Below are positions 1-8,402 of a stretch of 64,000 nt of DNA, piece after piece. Positions within the stretch are counted from its first letter, which is position 1, and each line of letters opens with the position of its first letter. This stretch comes from UBA6522 sp965237785. GTDB lineage: Bacteria; Pseudomonadota; Gammaproteobacteria; Steroidobacterales; Rariloculaceae. The notes beneath the pieces were generated by a model, which searched no databases, was not told where the DNA came from, and was given only the letters and a program-made list of their open reading frames with translations. The position numbers and the translations under genes are program-made. The stretch covers positions 1,240,001 through 1,304,000 of the forward strand of contig OZ250159.1 of NCBI GenBank assembly GCA_965237785.1. The letters are read 5' to 3'.

Positions 1-236
1 GGGTGATGATAGTCGCGGTAGAGAACGACGCCACAACGCCTACCGATCATGCGATTTCTCTCTACGAGGCCGCTGGCGAGCCAAAGAAACTCATCATGCA
101 GCGGCACACGACACACTACGCAGCCTACGAGAAGTATGGGGATACGGTCACGCCACAGATCGTTGACTGGTTCCGCAAGCACCTGACCCGCGGAAGCCTG
201 GAAATTCGAGAAACGGAGATAACCAATGAAAGTTGA
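1..236 (+). CDS. alpha/beta hydrolase, C-terminal part (cut by window edge)
   Basis: Only the last ~77 codons are visible. The segment matches the end of an alpha/beta hydrolase fold: a strand followed by the acid loop (VENDATTP, the usual place of the catalytic Asp/Glu), then the catalytic-His loop (RHTTHYAAYEKYG) and a final helix ending in WFRKHL. This is the part of the family that lies beside the acid and base of the catalytic triad; the nucleophile Ser is outside the window. Its stop overlaps the start of the next gene by 11 bases, so the two are translationally coupled in one operon with the cyclic amidohydrolase. Substrate unknown; an esterase or amidase acting on the same compound as the next enzyme is an inference. 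Confidence 0.72.
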   Translation, partial: VMIVAVENDATTPTDHAISLYEAAGEPKKLIMQRHTTHYAAYEKYGDTVTPQIVDWFRKHLTRGSLEIRETEITNES

Positions 237-1599
237 TACTGCAATCACCGGCGGACGGGTCTTCTCGGCGAAGGGTGGCAAGGAACTCGACGTCCTCATC
301 AACGGCGAGAAGATCGCTGCGCTCGTGGACCCGGGCGTCGAAGGCATAGAGGCAGCGGAAACGATCGATGCAAGCGGCCTTTGGGTACTTCCCGGCATGA
401 TCGACCCGCACGTCCACACGCGGGAGCCCGGCTATACCCATAAGGAGGATATCTACACGTGCAGTCAGGCGTCGGCGGCCGGCGGCATTACGACGATGTT
501 CGGGATGCCCAACCTCAAACCATCCACGCTGACCCACAAAGACCTGGTCGACGTCTTCGAGCTTTATGCGGAGAAAAGCATTGTCGACTACAACCACAAT
601 CCCGTGCCGACGCTGGGCGAGGTCGACGCGATGGCGGAGACGGGCATCGCGGCGTACAAGGTGTACCAGGTGATCGATACGGGTCGAGACTACCCCCATC
701 CGGCCGGTACCGGTATCACCGACTCGGGCCATCTGCTGCAGATGTTCGAGGCCGTCTCCAAGACCGGCAAACGATTCATGGTCCACCCGCACAATCAAGG
801 CGTCTGCGACCGCGTCGAGCAGAGTTTCCACGAGCGGGGAGACCGCAGCGTCGAGGCGTACGCGAAGACTCTGGCGACACACGACGGGATCATTTGGGAT
901 CTGGCGACACAGGAGCTGATCAGGATGTCGGAGGCAACGAACTGCCCATTGCACCTGGTTCACGTGCAAACGTCACGCGCCGTCGAATTAATCCGTCAAG
1001 CGAAGGAGCGCGGGGTTGATGTGACCGGAGAAGTGAATCACTGGGCACTGTTCCTGGGCAGCTGGGATATCGTTACCGAGCTCGGCCCCTACGCGCTCTC
1101 ATACTGGGTGGCAGACCATCATCGGGAAGCAATCGTCCAGGGCCTAAAGGACGGCATCATCGACATGGTGAATTCCGATCACGCTCCACACACCCGCGAA
1201 GAGAAGGAGGTGGGCTGGAAGGATATGTGGGCCGCACACACGGGCACGCCTGGGATTCAGTTCCAATATCCACTGATGATCGACGCCGTGAATAGCGGTG
1301 AATTCACGATCGGGGAGACTGTTCGACTTTGTTGTGAAGCCCCCGCACGGGCCTTCAAACTCGACTCGAGGAAGGGCTCGATAATGGCGGGCTACGACGC
1401 GGATATCGTATTGGTTGATCCGAAAGCGGAATGGACGATTACAGACGACATCGTGCTATCCAAAATCGGTTGGACGCCATACAACGGACGGAGGTGTCGC
1501 GGCCGGATCCGGCGCACGCTGGTTCGGGGCACAGACGTCTATAGAGATGGGCAGATCGTGGCCGAGCGCGGGCACGGAAAACAGGCCACGCCTGCGTAG
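226..1599 (+). CDS. dihydroorotase/hydantoinase-like cyclic amidohydrolase
   Basis: Metal-dependent hydrolase of 457 residues from the dihydroorotase/allantoinase/hydantoinase branch of the amidohydrolase superfamily; these open cyclic amides. Visible metal-site residues: HVH at 62-64 after the PGMID strand, a likely carbamylated Lys at 145 (AAYKVYQ), His 187/189 (VHPH), His 243/246 (LHLVH) and Asp 318 (NSDHAPH). Length and order fit the family. The genuine pyrimidine enzyme is unlikely because no pyr genes are nearby; the neighbours are an alpha/beta hydrolase and an LLM oxidoreductase, which suggests catabolism of a cyclic amide or imide. The start overlaps the upstream stop. Exact substrate cannot be read from the sequence. 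Confidence 0.85.
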   Translation: MKVDTAITGGRVFSAKGGKELDVLINGEKIAALVDPGVEGIEAAETIDASGLWVLPGMIDPHVHTREPGYTHKEDIYTCSQASAAGGITTMFGMPNLKPSTLTHKDLVDVFELYAEKSIVDYNHNPVPTLGEVDAMAETGIAAYKVYQVIDTGRDYPHPAGTGITDSGHLLQMFEAVSKTGKRFMVHPHNQGVCDRVEQSFHERGDRSVEAYAKTLATHDGIIWDLATQELIRMSEATNCPLHLVHVQTSRAVELIRQAKERGVDVTGEVNHWALFLGSWDIVTELGPYALSYWVADHHREAIVQGLKDGIIDMVNSDHAPHTREEKEVGWKDMWAAHTGTPGIQFQYPLMIDAVNSGEFTIGETVRLCCEAPARAFKLDSRKGSIMAGYDADIVLVDPKAEWTITDDIVLSKIGWTPYNGRRCRGRIRRTLVRGTDVYRDGQIVAERGHGKQATPA

Positions 1600-1621
1600 C
1601 GGAAACAAAGGGGAATCAATC

Positions 1622-2611
1622 GTGACAAAAAAAATGAAATTCGGTCTGTTGCTCCCCCACTTTGGCGAGTTCGCATCGCGCACACGGCTATTGAGGGGTG
1701 CACAGTTGGCAGAGGACCTCGGTTTCGACTCTATCTGGGTTAGAGACCATCTCGTTTTTGAGCCGCACGCGGAGATGGAAAAGGCCATACCCATATTCTA
1801 TGAAGCGCTGGCCACGCTAACGGCGGTAGGGGCGGTTACCAACCACATTTCGCTCGGTACCGGGTCGCTCATCCCATTCCGCCATCCTCTGAATACTGCG
1901 CTGGCTATCGGAACGATGTCGAACCTGCTCGGGCCGCGCTTGATCATCGGGTTCGGCGCCGGAAGTTTCGATCACGAGTTCGAAGCGATCGGGATGGGTG
2001 GGATCTTCCGGCCGGAGCTGGTCGAATCGAATGCCAGGATCTTCAAACGGGTATTCAATGAGAATAACGTCTCCTACCAAGACGACCACTACAGCTTCGA
2101 GAACGTCTCTATCGAGCCGAAACCCACTGGCCCGGTACCCTTCTGGTATTGTGGCGCAACTCCACGCTCCGCCCGGTTGGCGGTGAGGTACGCGGACGGT
2201 TGGATGCCTGGCCGAATCACGCTCGCGACGATTGAAAAGCGCGTAGAGACGATGACAAAGCTCTCAGCGGAGGCCGGACGATCGGTCCCGACTGTCGGCG
2301 TCATCCCACCAACGTCTATCGCTCAGTCACGGGAAGGAGCGTTCGACGGACTGAACATCGACGGACTACTCAAGTGGGCGAATGAACGGGGTAAATGGTG
2401 GGTACGACCGCCCTCCGGCCGTTTTGAGACGGCGGAGGATATCGAAGGCTCGCTCATCGCCGGCTCGCCCGCTGACGTAGTAGAGGAAGTGAAGAAGTTC
2501 GCGGCCGTCGGAGTCGAACATCTGGTGTTCGATCTTCGCCTTCGCTACGATCGCTGGTTCGCGTCCATCGAACTCCTGGGAACACAGGTTCTGCCTCACC
2601 TTCGGGCGTGA
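1622..2611 (+). CDS. LLM-class flavin/F420-dependent oxidoreductase
   Basis: Luciferase-like monooxygenase fold protein of 329 residues: N-terminal strand MKFGLLLPHFGEF, then helices and the DSIWVRDHL segment, and the ADGWMPG and SPADVVEEVKKFAAVGVEHLVF stretches typical of the F420-binding side of the LLM superfamily. I chose the GTG at 1622 because an AAAGGGGA ribosome binding site (1608-1614) stands about 7 bases upstream; an ATG at 1634 is the alternative. It follows the cyclic amidohydrolase by 22 bases, so it is in the same operon. Whether the cofactor is FMN or F420 cannot be settled, but a cofD and an F420-dependent dehydrogenase 1-2 kb downstream make F420 plausible. Confidence 0.85.
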   Translation: MTKKMKFGLLLPHFGEFASRTRLLRGAQLAEDLGFDSIWVRDHLVFEPHAEMEKAIPIFYEALATLTAVGAVTNHISLGTGSLIPFRHPLNTALAIGTMSNLLGPRLIIGFGAGSFDHEFEAIGMGGIFRPELVESNARIFKRVFNENNVSYQDDHYSFENVSIEPKPTGPVPFWYCGATPRSARLAVRYADGWMPGRITLATIEKRVETMTKLSAEAGRSVPTVGVIPPTSIAQSREGAFDGLNIDGLLKWANERGKWWVRPPSGRFETAEDIEGSLIAGSPADVVEEVKKFAAVGVEHLVFDLRLRYDRWFASIELLGTQVLPHLRA

Positions 2612-2689
2612 AATCCGTTCTCACTCACTGAGTCCAGCATCGTCCACGAAGCGTTCCCGACGACCGATTCGCATCGGGCGAATCACGTC

Positions 2690-2749
2690 ATGTATACATC
2701 TAGGCGTTTTTTGCAAGATTAGGGTCCTAACATCGCTTATTGTATACTT
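2690..2749. promoter_or_regulatory. two GTATAC-centred palindromes upstream of the GntR gene
   Basis: A perfect 10-bp palindrome ATGTATACAT (2690-2699) and a near copy TTGTATACTT (2740-2749) lie 41 bases apart in the 181-bp gap before the regulator gene. The spacing of about five helical turns would place both on one face of the DNA. FCD-type GntR regulators such as UxuR/ExuR bind GTATAC-centred palindromes, so autoregulation is a reasonable inference. The same core recurs before the fgd-like gene and elsewhere in the first 25 kb. Confidence 0.5.
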
Positions 2750-2792
2750 TTGCCAGAGTGGAGCATCCTCCCCGAAAAGAGCTGAAGACGAC

Positions 2793-3443
2793 ATGACAAC
2801 GATTGCAGACCGGGTTTCTCGCCAACTGGCAGAGGAAATCATATCGGGAGCAATCCCACCCGGCCAAAAACTGGAAGAACAACAGTTGGCCGAGAAATTC
2901 GGCGTCTCACGCTCACCAATCCGTGACGCGCTCCGCCAGCTCGGCGGGACAGGTCTTGTAGATGTGAAGCCGAATCGCACCGTCACTGTCATCAATCTAC
3001 AGGTCGATCAAATCCACGACATGTATGAAGCGCTTGGCGAGATGGAGGCTCTTTGCGCCGCCTACTGCGCCCGGCGGATGACCGTGGTAGAGCGCAAGCA
3101 GCTCGAATCGCTACATCAGGAGTCAGAGGGGGCTGCAAGGAAGAAGAACAAGAAGACCTATTCGGAACTAAACGATCGTTTCCATAACATGCTGCATCGC
3201 GGGTCACACAATAAGACCCTCTGCAGTCTTGCAGATGAGCTGCGGCGACGATTGGCGCCATTTCGCAGACCCATATTCTTTCACGGCCCCAAGCGGCTCG
3301 TCGCGTCATGGGAGGAGCACGACAAGCTTGTCGACGCAATAATGGCCTCGGACCCGGAACGGGCACATGAGGCAATGGCCAACCACCTGGTGAACTCCAG
3401 CCTCAATGTGATCTCCTACATCGAGGGGTCTCGCGAAACATAG
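2793..3443 (+). CDS. GntR family transcriptional regulator, FCD type
   Basis: Regulator of 216 residues. Residues 1-70 form a GntR winged helix-turn-helix: the opening helices, EEQQLAEKFGVSRSPIRDALRQL as the recognition unit and VKPNRTVTVI as the wing. Residues 75-210 are an all-helical FCD ligand domain with the expected His/Asp metal-site pattern (NDRFHNMLHRGSH, EEHDKLVDAI, MANHL). Such proteins usually repress catabolic genes and release DNA when they bind an organic acid. It stands between the amidohydrolase/LLM pair and the F420 gene group, all on the plus strand, with GTATAC boxes on both sides, so control of both units is likely. The ligand is unknown. Confidence 0.9.
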   Translation: MTTIADRVSRQLAEEIISGAIPPGQKLEEQQLAEKFGVSRSPIRDALRQLGGTGLVDVKPNRTVTVINLQVDQIHDMYEALGEMEALCAAYCARRMTVVERKQLESLHQESEGAARKKNKKTYSELNDRFHNMLHRGSHNKTLCSLADELRRRLAPFRRPIFFHGPKRLVASWEEHDKLVDAIMASDPERAHEAMANHLVNSSLNVISYIEGSRET

Positions 3444-3531
3444 CGTTCTCGCCGCGCGATCCGGTTCCGATGCCCGCCGCATCCCGTCCAGGGCCTGTGA
3501 CCAACTCAGAGGCGTACACGTATGCGCAAAT

Positions 3532-3541
3532 GTGTATACAA
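3532..3541. promoter_or_regulatory. GTATAC box before the fgd-like gene
   Basis: GTGTATACAA lies in the 202-bp gap between the GntR gene and the F420-dependent dehydrogenase, about 105 bases before the latter's start. It is the reverse-strand form of the TTGTATAC-type boxes found before the regulator itself. Role as an operator is inferred from that similarity only. Confidence 0.4.
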
Positions 3542-3645
3542 TATGTCTCGACGACTGCAAAGGAGCGATTCTCCAGAGCGGCATCAAAAAAAACGCGACA
3601 GAACAACGTGTTACACGGTGACGATCAACGCGTCGAAGGCCCAAT

Positions 3646-4650
3646 ATGCTCAAGATCGGATACAAGGCTTCAGCCGAACAGTTCGGACCCAACGAACTGC
3701 TGGCTTATACCGTCCTGGCCGAACAGGCCGGTTTCGATTCGGCCTTCGTCAGCGATCACTTCCAGCCATGGCGCCACAATGGCGGCCATGCGCCCTTCGC
3801 GCTTTCGTGGCTGGGAGCGGCCGGTGCCAGAACGTCGCGCATCGTGCTTGGCACGAGTGTCCTCACGCCGACGTTCAGGTATCACCCATCGATCGTCGCT
3901 CAGTGCTTCGGAACACTGGGAGCGATGTTTCCCGGCCGCGTCATTCTGGGCATTGGAACGGGGGAATCCTTGAACGAGGTCCCGGCGAGCGGACTGGAGT
4001 GGCCCCCCATCAAGGTGCGATTCGCGCGTTTGCGTGAGGCGGTCAGATTGATGCGCAAGCTCTGGTCCGAGGAACGTGTGACCTTCAAGGGCGAGTACTA
4101 CACGACGGAGAATGCGACTATTTACGACCGCCCCGACGATGCGCCGCCGATCTACATTGCCGGCGCCGGGCCCATGATCGCGAAGTTCGCTGGCCGGATG
4201 GCTGACGGCTTCATCTGCACGAGCGGAAAGCCGCCCGAGCTCTATAGCCAGAAGCTCCTGCCGAACGTCGCGGCGGGACTCGAAGCCGCCGGGAGAGAAA
4301 GCGACGGCGTTGAGCTCATGATCGAGTTGAAGGTGTCCTTCGATACGGACGCAGCGAGGGCGCTTGAGGACACACGCCACTGGGCTGCGCTCGCGCTATC
4401 GCCCGACGAGAAAATGTCGGTCGAGGACCCCTTGGAAATGGAACGGCTTGCCGATAGCCTGCCCGTGGAGCGAGCGGCGTCGCGGTGGATCGTGTCCACG
4501 GACCCGGACGAGCATATCGAGAGAATTCGACCGTACGTCGAGCTCGGGTTCCGGCATCTCGTCTTCCATGCGCCCGGACCGGACCAGGAGCGGTTCATCC
4601 GGCTCTATGCCGAGGCCGTACTGCCCAAACTCCGAGCCGCATTCGGCTAA
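3646..4650 (+). CDS. fgd: F420-dependent glucose-6-phosphate dehydrogenase-like enzyme
   Basis: LLM-family protein of 334 residues, very close to mycobacterial FGD1, which oxidises glucose-6-phosphate to 6-phosphogluconolactone and reduces F420. The opening LKIGYKASAEQF and the SDHFQPWRHNGGHAPF block are diagnostic. Active-site residues known from the M. tuberculosis enzyme are all present: His 38, Trp 42, Glu 107 (GTGES), and the phosphate-binding set Thr 192, Lys 195, Lys 256, Arg 280. Full length. cofD follows at 53 bases and 6-phosphogluconolactonase directly after that, which matches the reaction order. A related sugar-phosphate or hydroxymycolate-type dehydrogenase is the alternative, but conservation of the phosphate site favours glucose-6-phosphate. 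Confidence 0.9.
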   Translation: MLKIGYKASAEQFGPNELLAYTVLAEQAGFDSAFVSDHFQPWRHNGGHAPFALSWLGAAGARTSRIVLGTSVLTPTFRYHPSIVAQCFGTLGAMFPGRVILGIGTGESLNEVPASGLEWPPIKVRFARLREAVRLMRKLWSEERVTFKGEYYTTENATIYDRPDDAPPIYIAGAGPMIAKFAGRMADGFICTSGKPPELYSQKLLPNVAAGLEAAGRESDGVELMIELKVSFDTDAARALEDTRHWAALALSPDEKMSVEDPLEMERLADSLPVERAASRWIVSTDPDEHIERIRPYVELGFRHLVFHAPGPDQERFIRLYAEAVLPKLRAAFG

Positions 4651-4703
4651 GGCGGCCTGATGATCGAGCCGGTCCTCGTGGGCCATCGTTGGGCGAAATT
4701 CCA

Positions 4704-5681
4704 GTGACACGCCCGGCTTCGATCGTCGCCCTGACAGGTGGGATCGGTGGCGCGAAGCTTGCTTTGGGCCTTCAGCGAGTCCTGGACCCCGGACAGCTCG
4801 CGGTAATATGCAACACGGGAGATGACTTTCGTCATCTGGGGCTGGAGATCTCTCCCGACATCGATACGATCCTGTACACGCTCTCCGGGTTGTCTGACCC
4901 CGACAGGGGGTGGGGCCGACGTGAGGAAACATGGAACTTCATGGCAGCCCTCGGGGACTTCGGCGGCGAAACCTGGTTTCAACTCGGCGACAAGGATCTG
5001 GCTATTCACGTGGAACGAACCCGGCGACTCGAAGATGGCGAGACGCTCTCAGCCGTCACCGATGGCTTTCGGCGGCGGCTGGGACTCGCCACCCGAATTC
5101 TGCCCATGAGTGACGATCCCGTACGGACGCGGCTACTGACCGCGGATGGCTGGCTCGACTTTCAGGACTATTTCGTTCGCCAACGCTGCGAGCCAGCGGT
5201 GACGGAGATCGTGTTTGCGGGTGCGGAAACGGCGAAACCGCCTTCTGCTGTTCTTGCCGCTCTGAGCGATCCGGAGCTGCGGGCCGTCGTTATATGTCCT
5301 TCGAATCCCCTTATCAGCATCGAGCCGATCCTCGCAGTACCAGGAATTCGGGAAGCACTGGCCTCTTGTCGCGCGCCGATCATCGGCGTTTCGCCCATTA
5401 TCGGCGGCCAGGCGGTTAGAGGACCGACGGCCAAGCTGATGCGGGAACTCGGCTTGGACTCGAGCGCTTCGGCGGTGGCGCTGCGCTATGCCGAGTTAAT
5501 CGACGCCTGGCTCGTCGACCGGGTGGATGCGGAGGCTTCGGTGCCCGCCGGCGTCCACAAGGTGGTCGCCGAAACCATGATGGTTAGCCTGGAGGATCGC
5601 GAGAGGCTCGCGCGCGCCGTGCTCGCCTGCGCACTGCGACTCGGCTCGAGGCGCCCAACTGCGGTTGTGGCAGCCAACTGA
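4704..5681 (+). CDS. cofD: 2-phospho-L-lactate transferase CofD (F420 biosynthesis)
   Basis: CofD/FbiA joins the Fo chromophore to a phospho-acid (phospholactate, phosphoenolpyruvate or 3-phosphoglycerate, depending on the organism) to make F420-0 or dehydro-F420-0. Seen here: the N-terminal glycine-rich TGGIGGAKLALGL, NTGDDFRHLGLEISPDIDT, the RGWGRREETW block, DLAIHVERT, and APIIGVSPIIGGQAVRGP near the C-terminus. All are CofD hallmarks. The GTG at 4704 gives 325 residues, the usual length, and begins right before the first strand; no earlier start is needed. No other cof gene (cofC, E, G, H) is in the window. It lies between fgd and pgl in one transcription unit. Confidence 0.92.
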   Translation: MTRPASIVALTGGIGGAKLALGLQRVLDPGQLAVICNTGDDFRHLGLEISPDIDTILYTLSGLSDPDRGWGRREETWNFMAALGDFGGETWFQLGDKDLAIHVERTRRLEDGETLSAVTDGFRRRLGLATRILPMSDDPVRTRLLTADGWLDFQDYFVRQRCEPAVTEIVFAGAETAKPPSAVLAALSDPELRAVVICPSNPLISIEPILAVPGIREALASCRAPIIGVSPIIGGQAVRGPTAKLMRELGLDSSASAVALRYAELIDAWLVDRVDAEASVPAGVHKVVAETMMVSLEDRERLARAVLACALRLGSRRPTAVVAAN

Positions 5682-5682
5682 T

Positions 5683-6447
5683 ATGCTCGATGACGCGCTA
5701 CAGCTTGGGGCCGCTACCGTGAAGGTCTATCGTGACGCCGACGAACTGGCACGTGCGGCCGCCGGTTGGTTATGTGCTCGCCTGACCTCCATAGATGGGG
5801 CCCTGGCAGTCGCGCTTTCGGGAGGTTCGACCCCGAAGCGGCTTTACGAGCTTCTCGGGGCCGCCGACTACCGTGATCGGATTCCGTGGGAACGCGTGCA
5901 CTGGTTCTGGGGCGACGAGCGGTTCGTTCCACCGGATGATCCACGCAGCAACTTCGCCATGTTCGAAACGGCGCTTCTAGCCCACGCACGAGTTCCGGAG
6001 GCTAACGTTCACCCCATTCCTACGATCGGCCTCACGCCAGAGGCGGCGGCCGATGCCTATGCTCGGGAGCTTCAGCGATTTCGTGAGGAATTCATGCCTT
6101 CAGTCGAGCACCCGCTGTTCGATGTGGTCTTACTCGGGCTCGGGGAAGACGGTCATACGGCTTCATTGTTGCCAGGCTCCGCGGCGCTGGACGAGAAATC
6201 GAGTTGGGCGGCAGCCGTAAACTCCGGGGACGCGGAGCCACGAATCACGTTGACCTACCCTGCCCTCGAGTCATGTCATGACTGTGTCTTCCTTGTGGCT
6301 GGGTCAGCGAAAAAGGCAATACTCAGCGCGGTTTTTCGCAACGAGGATTTTCCAGCGACCCGGTTGAGGCCGCAGGGCCGGTGCACTTGGCTCGTGGATC
6401 GGCACGCCGCTCCCGACGGCGCAGAAGCGTTCCCGCCTGCGCGGTAG
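5683..6447 (+). CDS. pgl: 6-phosphogluconolactonase
   Basis: Pgl hydrolyses 6-phosphoglucono-1,5-lactone to 6-phosphogluconate, the product step after glucose-6-phosphate oxidation. The protein (254 residues) shows the family signatures ALSGGSTPKRLYELL, WERVHWFWGDERFVPPDDPRSN and the GLGEDGHTASLLPG loop, in order and at normal spacing. The ATG at 5683 starts one base after the cofD stop; a TTG at 5665 inside cofD would add six residues and is less likely. Position right after fgd and cofD says that its substrate comes from the F420-linked enzyme, since no zwf is seen in the window. Confidence 0.93.
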   Translation: MLDDALQLGAATVKVYRDADELARAAAGWLCARLTSIDGALAVALSGGSTPKRLYELLGAADYRDRIPWERVHWFWGDERFVPPDDPRSNFAMFETALLAHARVPEANVHPIPTIGLTPEAAADAYARELQRFREEFMPSVEHPLFDVVLLGLGEDGHTASLLPGSAALDEKSSWAAAVNSGDAEPRITLTYPALESCHDCVFLVAGSAKKAILSAVFRNEDFPATRLRPQGRCTWLVDRHAAPDGAEAFPPAR

Positions 6448-6468
6448 TTTCCCGAGGAGAAATTTGAC

Positions 6469-7521
6469 GTGAACCGACTGACAGACTCAAGACCGAATCT
6501 CCTGACACGCTGGGCCACGGGACTCTTGGCGGCATGCGTTGTGAGCTCGAGCGCCGCCGCGTTGGACGGTACACTTCTCGTAGCAAACCGGGCTGGGGGG
6601 AGTATCTCTTTTTTCGACCTCACCACTCGTGTGGAGGTTGCGCGACTACCGGTGGGTCCGATAGTCCCACACGAAGTTGCCGTATCGCCAGATGGCCATT
6701 GGGCGCTGACGAGCGAGTACGGTCCCAACGACAGCCCGGGCCGGCGCCTCATCGTGATCGACGTGCGCCGAGCCCGCACGGTCGGCCGCATCGACCTGGG
6801 GCCCGACTCACGGCCACACAGCATGATGTTCCTGCCCGATAACCAGCGGGCGGTTTCCACGATGCAGGACTCCGACCGGGTAGCGCTGGTCGACGTGACG
6901 ACGCTCGAAGTATTGCGTACTTACGCGACCGGCGGCCGCGAAGGACACATGGTTCGGCTGAGCCCCGATGCGCGCCGCGCCTACGTTACGAATAGAGGCG
7001 CCGAAGGCTCGCTGTCCGTCATTTTCCTCGACGAAGACCGCCCGCCCGTTGTCGTGGTGACGGGCGAAGGAGCGGAAGGCGCTGCGATCACGCCTGACGG
7101 CCGTGAGGTGTGGGTGGCCAACCAGCGAGAAGAGACCATTTCCATCATCGATGCCGAGACCCTCGAGAAGGTCGCGACCATCGGTTCCAGACGCTTCGTC
7201 GGCCGTGCGGAGCCCGGGCCTGGCGGGCGTGTCGTGGTGTCCAACGGAACCACGAGCCAGGCCGACCCCCAATACCTGCGAGTCTACGACGCGACCTCTC
7301 GCACCATTCTCAACGAAGTCCCCATACGAGACGGGAGCCCGCAACTCGGGATCTTCGGGCTGCTTATTCACGAGGGGCTCGCCATCGTGAGCGATCCCGG
7401 TGAGGGCAGCATCAAGATCTTCGATCTCGATGTCATGGGAGAGCCCGACGTGCTGGTCACGGGTCACGATGCCCCGGATGGTATGGGATGGTCACCGCTG
7501 CGTCTCGATGTAATGGAGTAG
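6469..7521 (+). CDS. exported YncE-like beta-propeller protein
   Basis: Secreted protein of 350 residues with a signal peptide (positively charged start, hydrophobic run, SSAAALD cleavage region near residue 27). The mature part is made of ~40-residue YVTN-type propeller repeats: LLVANRAGGSISFFD, HEVAVSPDGHWALTSEYG, VRLSPDARRAYVTN, AAITPDGREVWVANQ, which fold into a seven-bladed propeller in known relatives. GTG start at 6469 is supported by GAGGAGA at 6454-6460. It is 21 bases downstream of pgl. The function is unknown; such proteins occur near periplasmic redox enzymes, and a cytochrome c remnant lies right after it on the other strand. Confidence 0.82.
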   Translation: MNRLTDSRPNLLTRWATGLLAACVVSSSAAALDGTLLVANRAGGSISFFDLTTRVEVARLPVGPIVPHEVAVSPDGHWALTSEYGPNDSPGRRLIVIDVRRARTVGRIDLGPDSRPHSMMFLPDNQRAVSTMQDSDRVALVDVTTLEVLRTYATGGREGHMVRLSPDARRAYVTNRGAEGSLSVIFLDEDRPPVVVVTGEGAEGAAITPDGREVWVANQREETISIIDAETLEKVATIGSRRFVGRAEPGPGGRVVVSNGTTSQADPQYLRVYDATSRTILNEVPIRDGSPQLGIFGLLIHEGLAIVSDPGEGSIKIFDLDVMGEPDVLVTGHDAPDGMGWSPLRLDVME

Positions 7522-7528
7522 CAGCCCC

Positions 7529-7618
7529 TTACGGATCCAGGGTGGCCAGATACGCCGCGATCGCGATCATGTCGTCTTCAGTCAGGTTTTCCACCGTCGC
7601 CTGCATGAGTAAGGCCAG
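7529..7618 (-). pseudogene. C-terminal stump of a cytochrome c gene
   Basis: Read on the minus strand, this stretch gives LMQATVENLTEDDMIAIAAY followed by LATLDP and a stop. The end of the intact di-haem cytochrome at 59877-60812 reads LMTATVINLTDEDMVAIAAY and then LATLDP. Only about 27 codons survive and the match ends abruptly upstream, so both haem sites are gone. It sits convergent to the propeller gene and points away from the DUF6152/FG-GAP pair at 8957, the same layout as the intact block near 57.7-60.8 kb. Confidence 0.8.
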
Positions 7619-7660
7619 GGAGCAGTCAGGAGATAGGGTGTTTTGCCGTTTGTGATCCTT

Positions 7661-8155
7661 TTAGCGCTTACCGTGGTCAGTGTCTGGCATGTTCACGAAT
7701 AGCATAATGAACGCGATAGGGGCCATGTGACGAAACGCACGGGGAAGTGTTGTTACGTCGGTCTCAACCTGCCAAAGCTGAAAATAGATGTTGGCGATGA
7801 CCATGAATGCGCCGTAGAGCATCGCAACGGCGACACCACAACCGAGAACAGCAAGCGTCTTGGAGTCGTTGAACTGTGCGGCCGTGGCACGCCTTGCACA
7901 CCACAGCTGCCAAGCACCAATTGCGCAGAGCACTCCTGCCACGAGCTTCCCGATTGGGATTACGCTCCACGCGAGCCAGATAAGGGGAGTGGATTCGACT
8001 GCCCGCCACGAATTTGGGTTAAATGTTCCTTCCATACTAAGCACTTGCGCCACTTGAGCGATGCCCCCGGCGGCGCTCGTAACATTCCCCCACGCGCCTA
8101 CAATTCCCCAGGTCGCGACGAACAGGATAAGCGCGATCTTTAGAATCCTAATCAT
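7661..8155 (-). CDS. DUF2165 family small integral membrane protein
   Basis: A 164-residue membrane protein with about four hydrophobic segments (near residues 5-24, 58-86, 100-125 and 140-157). It carries the NTSAAGGIAQVAQVLSMEGTF and WQVETDVTTLPRAFRH-like parts seen in the predicted small membrane family DUF2165. The function is unknown. It stands alone, convergent to upstream genes, between a cytochrome c remnant and a shortened RidA-like gene, so it may be an insertion into a formerly continuous block. Fold assignment by pattern only. Confidence 0.7.
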   Translation of the reverse strand: MIRILKIALILFVATWGIVGAWGNVTSAAGGIAQVAQVLSMEGTFNPNSWRAVESTPLIWLAWSVIPIGKLVAGVLCAIGAWQLWCARRATAAQFNDSKTLAVLGCGVAVAMLYGAFMVIANIYFQLWQVETDVTTLPRAFRHMAPIAFIMLFVNMPDTDHGKR

Positions 8156-8402
8156 TTTTTGCTCCGAGCTTGATGATCGAGTTCACGTCTAATGTCCAGT
8201 GAATGTGGTGGACGAAAAGTCCGAGAATCTGATTTGTATCTCTTAGGATAATAGTACACAATAATATCATAATTGAGTGCATCTTCTATACTGTGTGTGC
8301 ATACTGGCAGGATCTCCCGCTGACGCGGATGAAGTTTTACGGCTTTGGGATTGGCGCGCCATTGGGCGAGGGAGTTTGTAGCACCAGCACCGGCCCCAGC
8401 GG

